Part shown: piece after piece, positions 8,983 to 18,279 of the stretch
Layout of the letters: every line of letters begins with the position of its first letter
Numbering within the stretch: position 1 is the stretch's first letter
From: Desulfobulbus propionicus
GTDB lineage: Bacteria; Desulfobacterota; Desulfobulbia; Desulfobulbales; Desulfobulbaceae
Length of the DNA: 64,000 nucleotides
Direction: 5' to 3'
Assembly (NCBI GenBank): GCA_002748735.1
Contig: PDTC01000011.1
Location: 1-64,000 of the forward strand
The notes under the pieces: model-generated
Told to the model about the DNA's origin: nothing
What the model saw: the letters and a program-made list of their open reading frames with translations, nothing else
Databases searched by the model: none
Program-made: the position numbers and the translations under genes

Positions 8983-11151
8983 TTACTCGTCATAGGCGCC
9001 GCGCACCAGCACTTCTCGTGGTCGGGCACCATCGGCCGGTCCGACAATGCCCTCTTTTTCCATCAGTTCAATCATGCGGGCAGCCCGGTTATACCCCACG
9101 CGTAACCGCCGCTGTACCATGGAAATAGAGGCCTGACCCGTCTCGGTGACCACAGCCACCGCTTCATCATATTTTTCATCGTAGGCCTCAGCATCACCGT
9201 CATCGGTCGGGCCCTCGGTTTCCACCTGCTCCAGTACCGTTGTATCATACTCTGCGTTTCCCTGTTCCTTGAGAAAGGTGACGATCCGCTCGGTTTCCTG
9301 CTCGGAGATATAAGCACCATGGATTCGCTGAAGCTTGGCCGCTCCCGGGGGAAGGAACAGCATATCCCCCATCCCCAGCAGGTGTTCAGCACCGGAACCA
9401 TCAAGGATGGTTCGTGAATCTATTTTGGAGGAGACCTTGAAGCTGATCCTGGTTGGAAAATTTGCCTTGATTAGGCCGGTGAGCACATCCACTGAAGGCC
9501 GCTGCGTCGCCAGGATAATATGCATGCCGGCAGCTCTCGCCATCTGTGCCAGACGGGCAATTGAGGTTTCAACGTCTTTGGATGCCACCATCATCAGATC
9601 GGCCAGTTCATCGACAATAATCACCACATACGGTAATTTCTCCTCAGCAATCTGATTGTAGGAGGCAAATGATTTAACCCGCTTTTCTTCGAGAAGTCTG
9701 TAGCGACGCTCCATTTCACGCACTGCCCAGAGCAATGCCCGGGAGGCCATCTTCGGCTCCACCACCACTGGATGGAGCAGATGGGGAATGTCTTCATACA
9801 CGGACAGCTCAATCCTCTTGGGATCAATCATCAGCAGCCGGACCTCATCAGGAGTGGCCTTAAAGAGGATTGAGGCTATAAAGGCGTTGATGGCCACGGA
9901 TTTGCCCGCACCGGTGGCCCCGGCAATAAGCAAATGGGGCATTTTCGCAAGATCGGCAACGACTGGTCTGCCAATGACATCAAAACCAAGTCCCAGGGTC
10001 AACTGTGTCTTGGCCTTCTGGTAATCCGGGGAATAGAGAATATCACGAAGAAACACGGTCTGCCGCTCCGGATTAGGGATTTCAATGCCGAGCGCTGCCT
10101 TACCGGGGATTGAGCCGACAATGCGTACCCGGTTCACCTTGAGCACCATGGCCAGGTCATCGGCAAGGCTAGCAACCTTATTGATCTTGACCCCTGGCGC
10201 TGGAGCAAACTCGTAGGTCGTCACCACCGGCCCCGGGGAAATGCCCTCAACCGTCCCTTCTACCCCGAAATCCTTGAGCTTGTTCACCAGGATGGTACTC
10301 ACCGTATAGTAATGCTCCCGATCCACCTTGATCTCTGCGGTCCGGTTTTCATCCAAAAGGGTGAGCGACGGCAACTGATAGTCGCCGCTTTTCAACAGCT
10401 GTGCCTTGAACTCTTCCTCGTTTCCTGTCTTTTGCGGCGGCTGCGGGACAGGTTCGTGCACAGCTGGCAGCTGACGGGGCAAAGTGTCCTCTGCCTCTGC
10501 CCGTCCCTCGAGCCTTGCAGCTCGCAACGGGGCAGGTGTTTGACTATCTGGTGTCCCTGCCGGGACAAGTACAGACAAGAGATGCTTAACCTTGAGAAAA
10601 AGCTTTGTTACCAGGCGCCAGAACCAATGGACACTGGCCAAGGGAGAGAAACGAACCGCTGCCATCAGTGAACAGATAAGCACCAGGACCAGGACCAACA
10701 CTGAACCGATACTCCCCAGCGCTGCACAGAGCCCTTCCCAGAGCAGGGCGCCGAGATGACCGCCGGGCTGAATAAAACGTGACGGCAGCAACAGCTCACC
10801 AGTGCTCGCCAGCAAGGCGGCAATCGAGAACATCAGTCCAGTGATACCAGCCATCGAAGCAGGAAGCCCGGTCAACCGCCCCCAGGGCAAAAAAGAGGTG
10901 CAGCCCGCATACAGGATAATCAGGACAGGGACAAAGGCGCTGAGTCCGAGAAATGAGTAGAGATAATGCGCAAGGAAAAAGCCAAACACTCCACAGGCAT
11001 TGGCGGCGGGCTCTTGTAGCCCGGGAGGATCAGCCAACAGGGGACGTGCGTAGCTGATCAGGCAGAGCAGCAGAAAAAGCGCTGTGAAAATCAGGGCAAT
11101 TGCTGCAAGTTCATTACGCAAACGTCGAGCAGAAGGGTTCTGAACCACCAT
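8983..11151 (-). CDS. ftsK: DNA translocase FtsK
   Basis: FtsK is a septum-anchored, ATP-driven DNA pump that clears the chromosome from the division site and aids dimer resolution. The 722-residue protein has about four N-terminal membrane helices (residues 1-170). A variable, proline-rich linker follows, then the RecA-like motor with Walker A GATGAGKSVA (near residue 413) and Walker B VVIIVDELADL. A C-terminal winged-helix gamma domain (VVTETGQASISMVQRRLRVG) is intact. The short linker is typical of non-enterobacterial FtsK/SpoIIIE. It follows nusB by about 120 bp with a terminator-like hairpin between, so it may have its own promoter. Confidence 0.96.
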   Translation of the reverse strand: MVVQNPSARRLRNELAAIALIFTALFLLLCLISYARPLLADPPGLQEPAANACGVFGFFLAHYLYSFLGLSAFVPVLIILYAGCTSFLPWGRLTGLPASMAGITGLMFSIAALLASTGELLLPSRFIQPGGHLGALLWEGLCAALGSIGSVLVLVLVLICSLMAAVRFSPLASVHWFWRLVTKLFLKVKHLLSVLVPAGTPDSQTPAPLRAARLEGRAEAEDTLPRQLPAVHEPVPQPPQKTGNEEEFKAQLLKSGDYQLPSLTLLDENRTAEIKVDREHYYTVSTILVNKLKDFGVEGTVEGISPGPVVTTYEFAPAPGVKINKVASLADDLAMVLKVNRVRIVGSIPGKAALGIEIPNPERQTVFLRDILYSPDYQKAKTQLTLGLGFDVIGRPVVADLAKMPHLLIAGATGAGKSVAINAFIASILFKATPDEVRLLMIDPKRIELSVYEDIPHLLHPVVVEPKMASRALLWAVREMERRYRLLEEKRVKSFASYNQIAEEKLPYVVIIVDELADLMMVASKDVETSIARLAQMARAAGMHIILATQRPSVDVLTGLIKANFPTRISFKVSSKIDSRTILDGSGAEHLLGMGDMLFLPPGAAKLQRIHGAYISEQETERIVTFLKEQGNAEYDTTVLEQVETEGPTDDGDAEAYDEKYDEAVAVVTETGQASISMVQRRLRVGYNRAARMIELMEKEGIVGPADGARPREVLVRGAYDE

Positions 11152-11205
11152 GATGCACCGCAGAAAGAGTTAAAAACCAGATGGTTGTACATTATCTTCA
11201 CTGAA

Positions 11206-11226
11206 AAAACAAAGGGGAGGCTCCCC
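11206..11226 (-). terminator. Possible terminator between nusB and ftsK
   Basis: On the minus strand a GC-rich stem GGGGA/TCCCC (11226-11214) with a 3-nt loop is followed by TTTGTTTTTT. It lies 45 bp past the nusB stop and 60 bp before the ftsK start. The stem is only 5 bp, so strength is uncertain. Confidence 0.5.
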
Positions 11227-11270
11227 GGGGCCTACAAATGGTGGCAATGCCGGCTGCCGGCAGGAACGGG

Positions 11271-11708
11271 TCATTTTAGCGCTGACCGGACCGCATCAAG
11301 GATACCATTGATAAAGGCAACAGAATCGTTAATGGAATAGCGTTTGGCTATTTCCAGCGCTTCGTTGATCGCCACCTGAGGGGGAACGTCATCAACACAT
11401 TGCATCTCGTAGACGGCTATGCGTAATATATTCCGATCCACCCCGGACATGCGCTCAAGACGCCAGTTATGAGAGTGGGCCCGTAATCGGGTATCTATCC
11501 CTTCGACACCTGAGCAGATGCCCTTGATCAAACGATGGGCGTAAGGCATCGCCTTTTCAGCACTGTTTTCCAGTTCGACAAGCTCGGAAAAACGAGCAAG
11601 ATCAGTATCAAGCAGAGGCCCCAGGGTTCCCGGCCCTCCGTGCCCATAAAAATCGTGGCTGAACAGGAACTGCAGTGCCAGCTCTCTGGATTTACGACGA
11701 AGCCCCAT
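11271..11708 (-). CDS. nusB: Transcription antitermination factor NusB
   Basis: NusB is a small all-helical RNA-binding protein that, with NusE (S10), supports antitermination on rRNA operons. From MGLRRKSRELALQFLF onwards the sequence follows the family: the N-terminal arginine-rich helix, the WRLERMSGVDRNILRIAVYEM core and the VAINEALEIAKRY segment are all present. I chose the ATG at 11708, giving 145 residues, because NusB proteins start at this point. A GTG 48 bases upstream (11756) is possible but adds a tail without family match. It follows ribH by about 80 bp, the common ribH-nusB pairing. Confidence 0.95.
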   Translation of the reverse strand: MGLRRKSRELALQFLFSHDFYGHGGPGTLGPLLDTDLARFSELVELENSAEKAMPYAHRLIKGICSGVEGIDTRLRAHSHNWRLERMSGVDRNILRIAVYEMQCVDDVPPQVAINEALEIAKRYSINDSVAFINGILDAVRSALK

Positions 11709-11788
11709 GCTGTACCGTAACAAAAAAGGAATCAAAAAAAGCCCGGTGCGGTACACCAGCCAACGGGGACCGCCTGGACTGCAGGGGG

Positions 11789-12256
11789 TTAAGTAAGGGA
11801 ATCGAGAAGATTGGCCATTTCCAGGGCAGCCACTGCCACCTCGGCGCCTTTGTTCCCAGCCTTGGTTCCCGCCCTCTCTATGGCCTGCTCAATGCTCTCG
11901 GTGGTGAGGACACCAAAAATCACCGGCACGTCAGCGGCCAGCATAACCTGAGCGGTCCCCTTGGCCGCCTCTGCGGCAACATACTCGAAATGAGGGGTCG
12001 CGCCACGGATGACCGCTCCCAGACAAATCACTGCATCGTATTTGGCCGACCTTGCCATTCGCTGCGCTGCCAAGGGAATCTCAAAGGCCCCGGGGACACG
12101 GGCGACCACTACATCCTCCTCATTGACACCGGAGCGTAGCAGGGAATCCAGGGCTCCTTCGAGAAGCTTGTCGGAGATAAATGAGTTGAAACGGGAGACG
12201 ACGATACCAATTTTTCTGCCATTTCCCTGTAAGCCGCCTTCAAGATACTTGACCAT
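11789..12256 (-). CDS. ribH: 6,7-dimethyl-8-ribityllumazine synthase
   Basis: RibH condenses 5-amino-6-ribitylaminouracil with 3,4-dihydroxy-2-butanone 4-phosphate to make lumazine, the penultimate step of riboflavin synthesis. The 155-residue protein shows the family landmarks: [17 protein letters not shown] near the start, [27 protein letters not shown] with the active-site histidine, and [16 protein letters not shown] near the end. It lies between ribBA and nusB in a rib operon. Length and motifs are complete. Confidence 0.97.
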   Translation of the reverse strand: MVKYLEGGLQGNGRKIGIVVSRFNSFISDKLLEGALDSLLRSGVNEEDVVVARVPGAFEIPLAAQRMARSAKYDAVICLGAVIRGATPHFEYVAAEAAKGTAQVMLAADVPVIFGVLTTESIEQAIERAGTKAGNKGAEVAVAALEMANLLDSLT

Positions 12257-12306
12257 GATCGTTCCTGTACGTTGTCGTGCGTTCTCTGTTCGATGTTTTC
12301 AACGGC

Positions 12307-13551
12307 TCACAATTCACGGGAGCCGCAGTTTTCGGGGTTCTCGCCATACAGTTCCAGCATATGCCCCATTTTGTCTTTCTTGGTCTTTAAATATTTCCTG
12401 TTTTCCGACTCAGCCGGAATCTCAATGGGCAGACGCTCAACCACTTCCAGGCCATATCCTTCGAGTCCCACGATCTTCTTGGGGTTATTGGTCAAAAGTC
12501 GCATCTTGCTTACCCCGAGATCCCTGAGGATCTGTGCACCAATACCATAATCGCGCAGATCAGGTTTAAATCCAAGACGTACATTGGCCTCCACGGTGTC
12601 AAGCCCCTGGTCATCCTGAAGGCAGTAGGCCTTCAGCTTGTTCACCAGACCGATACCCCGGCCCTCCTGCCGCATGTACAGAATAAGCCCTGCCCCCTCC
12701 TGATCAATCATCCGCATGGCTGCATGCAGCTGCGAGCCGCAGTCACATCTCGCCGACCCAAAGATATCGCCGGTCATGCATTCAGAATGTACCCGTACCA
12801 TCACTGGTTGATCGGATTCAATGTCCCCTTTGATAAGGGCCACATGCTCCATATTATCGACACGGTTCGAATAGGCGATCACCTTGAATTCACCGGCATG
12901 GAGGGTAGGCAGGCGTGCCTCGGCAGCACGGTGCACAAGAAGATCTTTGCGCAGCCGATAGGCGACCAGATCGGCAATGGTGCAGATCTTAAGATCATGG
13001 CGTGCGGCGAACTTTTCCAGGTCAGGCATCCGCGCCATGCTGCCGTCCTCGTTCATGATCTCGCAGATAATTCCGGCATGACGCATACCAGCCATACGTG
13101 CCAGCTCCACCGAGCCTTCGGTCTGGCCGGTGCGAACGAGCACTCCTCCCTCCCGTGCCTTCAGGGGGAAGATATGCCCCGGACTTATGATATCCCTCGG
13201 GCTGGCATCGGCAGCAACCGCAGCCTCGATAGTGCGGGCACGATCAGCGGCAGAGATACCGGTACTGACACCGGTACGGGCCTCAATACTGATGGTAAAT
13301 CCTGTCTGAAACGGTGACTGATTGTTGGGCACCATCATCGGCAGGCCCAGCTGTTCAATGATCGCCGGACTCATGGCCAGACAGATCAATCCCCGGCCAT
13401 GGGTGGCCATGAAGTTAATCGCCTCGGGCGTAACTGCCTCACCAGCCATGCAGAGGTCCCCTTCATTCTCCCGGTCCTCATCATCGACCAAGATCACCAT
13501 TTTTCCCGCGCGGATATCTTCTACCGCCTCTTCAATGGTACAAACCGGCAT
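12307..13551 (-). CDS. ribBA: Bifunctional 3,4-dihydroxy-2-butanone-4-phosphate synthase / GTP cyclohydrolase II
   Basis: A two-domain enzyme that supplies both precursors of lumazine. The N-terminal DHBP synthase domain (to about residue 200) carries [12 protein letters not shown], the metal and substrate site, and THGRGLICL. The C-terminal GTP cyclohydrolase II domain has [20 protein letters not shown] with the zinc cysteines, and [14 protein letters not shown] prefer the ATG at 13551, with GGGGAG upstream and MPVCTIEEA matching family starts, over a GTG at 13578. The gene follows ribE by about 55 bp. No ribD is in this cluster, so the deaminase/reductase must be elsewhere. Confidence 0.97.
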   Translation of the reverse strand: MPVCTIEEAVEDIRAGKMVILVDDEDRENEGDLCMAGEAVTPEAINFMATHGRGLICLAMSPAIIEQLGLPMMVPNNQSPFQTGFTISIEARTGVSTGISAADRARTIEAAVAADASPRDIISPGHIFPLKAREGGVLVRTGQTEGSVELARMAGMRHAGIICEIMNEDGSMARMPDLEKFAARHDLKICTIADLVAYRLRKDLLVHRAAEARLPTLHAGEFKVIAYSNRVDNMEHVALIKGDIESDQPVMVRVHSECMTGDIFGSARCDCGSQLHAAMRMIDQEGAGLILYMRQEGRGIGLVNKLKAYCLQDDQGLDTVEANVRLGFKPDLRDYGIGAQILRDLGVSKMRLLTNNPKKIVGLEGYGLEVVERLPIEIPAESENRKYLKTKKDKMGHMLELYGENPENCGSREL

Positions 13552-13605
13552 GTCCTTTGCTCCCCGGAATCCTCTCACAGAACCCGTTCCTGGCGGCTCT
13601 CCCGC

Positions 13606-14262
13606 TCACTTGAGAAAACCGTGCTCAGCAAGAAAAGCGGCACTGACGCCCTCGGTAGGCCGAGTTACCCCTTCCCGGAGCGTCAGCAATTTTTCCACAT
13701 ACTTGCCAATAATATCTACCTCTATATTCACCCGGTCACCGCTGCGCAACTGACCCAGGGTGGTCATCGCCAGGGTATGCGGGATGATCGACAGCGTGAA
13801 TTCGCCATCATGACAACTGTTCACCGTCAGGCTCACGCCATTGACCGCCACAGAACCCTTGCTGATCACATACCGACTCAAGCCCGCTGCCAGAGAAAAA
13901 GTGAACAGGGTGAACTCTCCCAATTGCCGCCGCTCCTTCACTTCGCCAACACAGTCGATATGTCCGGAGACCATGTGCCCGCCGAGGCGGTCGCCAAGAC
14001 GCAAGGCCCGCTCCAGGTTCACCCGGCTCCCCGGGCGCAGGGCTCCCAGGCAGGTACGATCAAGGGTTTCCGGGGAAACATCAGCAACAAAGGAATGGGC
14101 CGCTATCTCCCGTGCAGTCAGGCAGGCACCATTGCAGGCAATGGACTCCCCTTCTTCTGGCTGTTCCAGAGTAAATGCCGTAGCAAAACTCAGCACCCTG
14201 CCACGTCCAGAAGATCGCGATTCAATAACAGTTCCCAGTCCCTGAACGATCCCGGTGAACAT
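13606..14262 (-). CDS. ribE: Riboflavin synthase alpha subunit
   Basis: This enzyme dismutates two lumazine molecules into riboflavin and the ribitylaminouracil that RibH uses again. The 218 residues contain the two internally repeated beta-barrel domains typical of the family. The first starts [12 protein letters not shown] with [12 protein letters not shown], the second has [12 protein letters not shown] and [14 protein letters not shown]. It begins 3 bp after the upstream TPR gene, so translation is likely coupled, and it starts the ribE-ribBA-ribH series. Confidence 0.97.
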   Translation of the reverse strand: MFTGIVQGLGTVIESRSSGRGRVLSFATAFTLEQPEEGESIACNGACLTAREIAAHSFVADVSPETLDRTCLGALRPGSRVNLERALRLGDRLGGHMVSGHIDCVGEVKERRQLGEFTLFTFSLAAGLSRYVISKGSVAVNGVSLTVNSCHDGEFTLSIIPHTLAMTTLGQLRSGDRVNIEVDIIGKYVEKLLTLREGVTRPTEGVSAAFLAEHGFLK

Positions 14263-14265
14263 TGG

Positions 14266-14868
14266 TTAATCTGCGGCCAGATCTGCCGCTCGTTTTTCAA
14301 ATGCAGCGGCAATCTTACTGTGTTTGAAGTTGGCATGAATGGAGGCCACAGTGCGATACGTATCTGCGGCCTTGCCCTTCTCGCCCATCTCCACGTAGGT
14401 CTCGGCGATCACGATCAGCACTTCAACTGTCCCTTTAGGGTCATTCAGGAGCTGATAATGTTTGGTCAGATCAAACATCAGCTCCAGGGTCTTGTCGTAG
14501 TCACCAAGCTGGCGGTAACAGGCGGCCATCTTCTTATGCAGCGCAGCCTCGGAAAAGGAATCATCATTGTCGACACAGATCTCCAGGGCACGGCTAAAGT
14601 GAACCAGGGCCGTTGTGAAATCTTCGCGCTTCATGCAGCAGTCACCGATCCGGTCCGAGGCATTGGCTACGCCGGCCAGATCCCCTTCCTCTTCAAAGCC
14701 CTTGAGCGCGTTATGAAAAGAAATGACAGCCATGGTGTAATCATCCTTATCAAGGGCCTTACGGCCGGCGCGATAATCCTGACGTGCCTGGCTTTCCTCG
14801 CCCCCTTCCTTTTCCATATCTTCCATTTTTCGGATAGAGCTTAAAGGCTGTAACTGCTCACTTGCCAT
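14266..14868 (-). CDS. Tetratricopeptide-repeat protein of unknown function
   Basis: A soluble protein of 200 residues made almost entirely of helix-pair repeats of the TPR type (for example YRAGRKALDKDDYTMAVIS, SDRIGDCCMKREDFTTALVH, HKKMAACYRQLGDYDKTLEL). I start at ATG 14868, which has AGGGAGA 6 bases upstream; the longer frame upstream lies inside the preceding HEAT-repeat gene. It overlaps that gene's stop by 11 bases and is 3 bases from ribE, so all three are in one operon. No signal peptide is seen. TPRs usually mediate protein contacts; the partner is unknown. Confidence 0.8.
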   Translation of the reverse strand: MASEQLQPLSSIRKMEDMEKEGGEESQARQDYRAGRKALDKDDYTMAVISFHNALKGFEEEGDLAGVANASDRIGDCCMKREDFTTALVHFSRALEICVDNDDSFSEAALHKKMAACYRQLGDYDKTLELMFDLTKHYQLLNDPKGTVEVLIVIAETYVEMGEKGKAADTYRTVASIHANFKHSKIAAAFEKRAADLAAD

Positions 14869-16009
14869 GTGTTTCTCCCTGATGCATGCGCTGCCCGGCT
14901 TCAAAGGCCTGAGCCCCGACAGTAGTGTCGAGGCCATCTCCCTGCGCATAGATTCGTATTTCCGTTGTATCACCCTCCAGTCCCATGACCTGGAAGGCCG
15001 CTTCCCGCGCACTGATACGTCCCAGCAGTCGTGCAGTCATCCCGCGCACCCGGCCGTCCGGGTGGTTCAACAACTTCAACAGCCCGTAAAAGGGTGTGGC
15101 CCGAACCAGATCTGGACGACGCTCAGCGATCTCGGTCAATCCCCAGAGGGCGGCAAACCGGAGCTGTTGATCACCGAGGAATTGAAAGATATGCCGGGTA
15201 AACGCGCCAAAAATATCACTGCGGTTGGCGACAACAGCACCAATGCCTTCAACCATTCCCCAGCTCGATGCGGCCGAGTCAGCACTGGAATCAAACAGAC
15301 GGTGCAACAGATCCGCGACCGGCCCTGGTTCACGCGTCGACAGCCGCGCGCAGACCCTGCCCAGCATCCAGGCAACAGCAAAACGTTCATCCTCTACCGG
15401 GGTGTACAGCAGCCGCTGTAAAAAACGTAGGCTTCGTTTGTCGTCAAAGGCAAGATCAACCAGCTGGTCTTCATCTCCGGCAAAAACCAGCTCGCGCACC
15501 GTACTTTTGTCAGCGCGCCGGCGCGACCGCTTGGGATTACGCTCAGGTTCGACCGCTGGACCAGCGTCTCGTTGTCTGTCACTCTTGTGCAGAACAGATT
15601 TTTCCAGGGCAAGCTTTTCCTTAAACCGCTCAGCTATTTCTGCTATATCCTTATGTAGACGAACAAAATACAGTACACCGCGAATCTCGCGGCCATCCAG
15701 GTTACGTTTAGCGATCACCTGATGTGTCTGCTCATCGTAGTCCTCGACCCGCCCGGTAAGATAATCTTCCTCCGGGACCAGTTCCCAGGCAAGGTCCGAT
15801 TCCTGATGGCAGGCCGCCACCAGGCACTCCACCAGGGCCGCACCAATATTGTGTCCGGTGGCCTCACTCACATAGACCGCACCACACTCGCAGGTTCCAA
15901 AGGGGAACTCGTTGAGTTTGCGCTCCTTCGCAAAATCCGGTCTGGCTACTTCCAGGCCACAGAAGGGGCACCAGGGTACGGTTATTTCCGGAAGCTTCTT
16001 GCCACTCAT
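14858..16009 (-). CDS. Zinc-ribbon/HEAT-repeat protein (DVU0298-like)
   Basis: A 383-residue cytoplasmic protein. The N-terminus has two CxxC/CxC pairs (PWCPFCGLEVA and GTCECGAVYVS) that look like a rubredoxin-like zinc ribbon. A charged linker near residue 160 is rich in arginine and lysine. The C-terminal half is helical with HEAT-like repeats (LLYTPVEDERFAVAWMLGRV, QLRFAALWGLTEIAE, HPDGRVRGMTARLLGRIS). I believe this matches a family named after Desulfovibrio DVU0298 that is common in sulfate reducers, but this is from memory. It overlaps the upstream TPR gene by 4 bases and the downstream one by 11, so the three form a translationally coupled set. Function unknown. Confidence 0.75.
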   Translation of the reverse strand: MSGKKLPEITVPWCPFCGLEVARPDFAKERKLNEFPFGTCECGAVYVSEATGHNIGAALVECLVAACHQESDLAWELVPEEDYLTGRVEDYDEQTHQVIAKRNLDGREIRGVLYFVRLHKDIAEIAERFKEKLALEKSVLHKSDRQRDAGPAVEPERNPKRSRRRADKSTVRELVFAGDEDQLVDLAFDDKRSLRFLQRLLYTPVEDERFAVAWMLGRVCARLSTREPGPVADLLHRLFDSSADSAASSWGMVEGIGAVVANRSDIFGAFTRHIFQFLGDQQLRFAALWGLTEIAERRPDLVRATPFYGLLKLLNHPDGRVRGMTARLLGRISAREAAFQVMGLEGDTTEIRIYAQGDGLDTTVGAQAFEAGQRMHQGETHGK

Positions 16010-16647
16010 TCCCCTTCAGCCAGTTTAGTGGCAAGGGCTTCGGCAAACCTCGAATCCACGGCGTACCCAAGCTTTTCAGCCTTCTTCATACTCTGCTCGG
16101 CAGCACCATACTCTCCGGAAAAGTACAGCGCCACAGCAAGATTATTATGCGCCATGGGAGAGTCGGGTTCGATGGTCACGGCCTGCCGCGCTGCTTCTAC
16201 CGCTTTTTCGTCCTCTTCATGCATGGTATAGGCTGACGTCAGATTAATCCAGGCAGTAAGGAGGTTCGGGTCAATCTCCACGGCCTTGTCATAGCACGCA
16301 ATTGCCTCTTCAACGCGATTCTGATGCTGACGGATAAGACCGATATTGACATGCGCCTCAGCCATTTTTGGCGTGATGGTCAACGCCCGCTCATTCAACT
16401 CCAGAGCCCTGGCAACGTCCCCTCTGTCAAAATGAATGGCACCCAGATTAATCATGGATTCCACCGAGTGATTATCCAACTCAATGGCTTTTTCAAGCTC
16501 ACGAATAGCATCCTCAATCCGTCCAGCCTGACGATAAACCAGGCCAAGATGGTGCCGGGCCATGACATTCTCCGGCTTCTCCTCCACAACTTTTTCCAGG
16601 TCCGCGATGACCTCCGCCATGTCGGCAGTCTTCTGCACGTCTGTCAT
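16006..16647 (-). CDS. Tetratricopeptide-repeat protein
   Basis: A 213-residue protein of about five classical TPR units (for example HHLGLVYRQAGRIEDAIRE, INLGAIHFDRGDVARALEL, VNIGLIRQHQNRVEEAIACY and AWINLTSAYTMHEEDEKAVEA), without signal peptide or membrane segment. The ATG at 16647 is preceded by AGGAAAAGG. It lies about 100 bp after ribF and overlaps the HEAT gene by an ATGA-type junction. Likely a scaffold in the same unknown process as the next two genes. Confidence 0.8.
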   Translation of the reverse strand: MTDVQKTADMAEVIADLEKVVEEKPENVMARHHLGLVYRQAGRIEDAIRELEKAIELDNHSVESMINLGAIHFDRGDVARALELNERALTITPKMAEAHVNIGLIRQHQNRVEEAIACYDKAVEIDPNLLTAWINLTSAYTMHEEDEKAVEAARQAVTIEPDSPMAHNNLAVALYFSGEYGAAEQSMKKAEKLGYAVDSRFAEALATKLAEGE

Positions 16648-16748
16648 TTACCTTTTCCTGTTAATGTATCGTTTTTTTCAAACTTCAACCCTGCTGATTT
16701 CCCCAACACTATAGGCACATTCCCTCGCCTTTCAACCCCTGATCGCCA

Positions 16749-17729
16749 TCAAGCGTCGTCGGACAGGTTTTCAGGATGATAGTCGAGGAGCTGCCTCTGC
16801 CGCGCCTCTTCAAGTACCTTGTGTGCCACTTCGATATCTTTACGAATCTGAACAACCAGGTCCTCAGTACTTGCAAACACGGTCTCTGAACGCAGATGAC
16901 GGAGCAGGTCTATATGTAGCGATTTCCCGTAGATATCTCGATTAAAATCGAAAATATGTGTCTCCGCGACCAGGGCAGTATCAGCAAAGGTGGGGTTGTA
17001 ACCAATATTGGCGACACCTCCGTACTGCCGACCATCATAGATAACCTGGGTAACGTACACCCCGGTCTTTGGACAAAGATCTTCTTCGGAAAGCTGCAGG
17101 TTGGCTGTCGGGAACCCGAGCATCCTGCCACCCCGTTGTTTTCCACGGCTGACGACCCCCCGGATCTGGTACCAGCGTCCCAGCAATCGGCGTACGTCCC
17201 GCATTCTGCCGGCAACGACCAGCTCCCGTATCTTGGTCGAGGACACCAGCGTTCCCTCAACAACATGGGCATGAATAACCGTGACAGGAAACCCCTTTGC
17301 TGCCCCCTGCTGCACAAGAAAATCAATATCTCCTTCCCGCTCCCTGCCAAAGGCATAATCAAATCCAACAACCAGGTGACGGATACCAAGACGCCGTAAC
17401 AGCACCTCGTCAACAAACTGCGCCGCTGGCATCTCCGCAAATATCCTGTTAAAAGGTATAATTACCAGGACATCCAGGCCAGCCCGCCTGATCAGTTCTA
17501 TTTTCTGGCTGGTGGACGATATCAGACGGACACCACCAGGACGCAAGATCTTGAGCGGGTGAGGGGCAAAGGTAACAGCCACGCTGGTGCCCCCCATCTG
17601 ATGGGCGCGGGAGACCACCTCTTCAAAAAGCCGCTGATGGCCCAGGTGAACTCCGTCAAAATTTCCGATGGTTACACAGGCCTGCTCAAATGGCGCGGCT
17701 ATGTCATCAAGGCTTCGTAGTATCTGCAT
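16749..17729 (-). CDS. ribF: Bifunctional riboflavin kinase / FAD synthetase
   Basis: RibF phosphorylates riboflavin to FMN and adenylates it to FAD. The N-terminal adenylyltransferase domain shows ITIGNFDGVHLGHQRL near residue 20 and VVGFDYAFGREREGD. The ISSTKIRE motif follows, then the C-terminal flavokinase domain with GKQRGGRMLGFPTANL and GVYVTQV. Length of 326 is normal. GGGATG lies 6 bases before the ATG. The gene is near the other rib genes but separated from them by three TPR/HEAT genes. A small cysteine-rich ORF overlaps its start. Confidence 0.97.
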   Translation of the reverse strand: MQILRSLDDIAAPFEQACVTIGNFDGVHLGHQRLFEEVVSRAHQMGGTSVAVTFAPHPLKILRPGGVRLISSTSQKIELIRRAGLDVLVIIPFNRIFAEMPAAQFVDEVLLRRLGIRHLVVGFDYAFGREREGDIDFLVQQGAAKGFPVTVIHAHVVEGTLVSSTKIRELVVAGRMRDVRRLLGRWYQIRGVVSRGKQRGGRMLGFPTANLQLSEEDLCPKTGVYVTQVIYDGRQYGGVANIGYNPTFADTALVAETHIFDFNRDIYGKSLHIDLLRHLRSETVFASTEDLVVQIRKDIEVAHKVLEEARQRQLLDYHPENLSDDA

Positions 17730-17938
17730 GAATCATCCCGGCAGGGGATGCGGGTTTCACAACGTTTATCACAGTTTTTACATGAGGCGGTCTCAGTTGT
17801 TCCATCCTCTCCCAGACCATGCCGCAGGAACGAGGATATGTACTCCAGATGGACGAAACTCGCAAACAGTTCATGGACAAAGACGGCAAGAGCTGTCCTG
17901 AACGCAAGCACGACAGCTTGACCACGCCTTACTATCAC
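17699..17938 (-). CDS. Possible small cysteine-rich protein overlapping ribF
   Basis: A 79-codon frame with GTG start whose last 31 bases overlap the beginning of ribF. The second half is coding-like in codon use and contains a cysteine cluster (CKNCDKRCETRIPCRDDSC) that might bind metal. No recognised family and a weak ribosome-binding site. If real it would be translationally coupled to ribF. It may instead be chance. The rest of the 17730-18040 gap holds only the tRNA-Leu promoter. Confidence 0.35.
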   Translation of the reverse strand: MIVRRGQAVVLAFRTALAVFVHELFASFVHLEYISSFLRHGLGEDGTTETASCKNCDKRCETRIPCRDDSCRYYEALMT

Positions 17939-17998
17939 TCTTTTTTCTGGCCCTCGACACCGACAGTCTTGCCTGGTTGGCCACCCGGAAAGAAATGC

Positions 17999-18027
17999 TT
18001 GACAAAGACCTCGTTTACAAGCATATT
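17999..18027 (+). promoter_or_regulatory. Promoter of tRNA-Leu
   Basis: A perfect TTGACA (17999-18004), a 17-bp spacer and CATATT (18022-18027) sit 13 bp before the tRNA at 18041, the correct distance for a tRNA promoter. Confidence 0.75.
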
Positions 18028-18040
18028 TGCCAAAACTTCA

Positions 18041-18127
18041 GCCGAAGTGGCGGAATTGGTAGACGCGCTAGGTTCAGGGTCTAGTGGGGGTATCCCCGTG
18101 GAAGTTCGAGTCTTCTCTTCGGCACCA
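18041..18127 (+). tRNA. tRNA-Leu (CAG)
   Basis: An 87-nt class II tRNA with acceptor arms GCCGAAG and CTTCGGC, a D arm GGCGGAATTGGTAGACGC, an anticodon arm CTAGG/TCTAG with loop TTCAGGG (CAG), a long variable arm (GTGGGGGTATCCCCGT) and encoded CCA. A promoter lies just upstream and a terminator follows. Confidence 0.96.
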
Positions 18128-18133
18128 ATGAAT

Positions 18134-18177
18134 AAAAAAAGCTTTATCTCTTTTTTTCAAGGAGATAAAGCTTTTTT
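18134..18177 (+). terminator. Terminator after tRNA-Leu
   Basis: An inverted repeat of 15 bp (AAAAAGCTTTATCTC at 18136-18150 with GAGATAAAGCTTTTT at 18162-18176) ends in a T-run. It begins 9 bp after the tRNA. Because the arms carry A and T runs it can act in both directions. Confidence 0.85.
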
Positions 18178-18279
18178 TATAGCTGTTTCTCTTGTCTGGC
18201 CGATTCAGCTCTCCCGTTGCTTGCTTAAGCCTGCACCTCTCGGCAAACGAGAGTGTCTTACCGCCCTGCAGCTCACCTT

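Noticed and set aside
12200-14270. FMN riboswitch before the rib genes
   Set aside because: ribE starts 3 bp after the TPR gene and the other gaps are under 60 bp; there is no space for the RFN fold and no matching conserved boxes.
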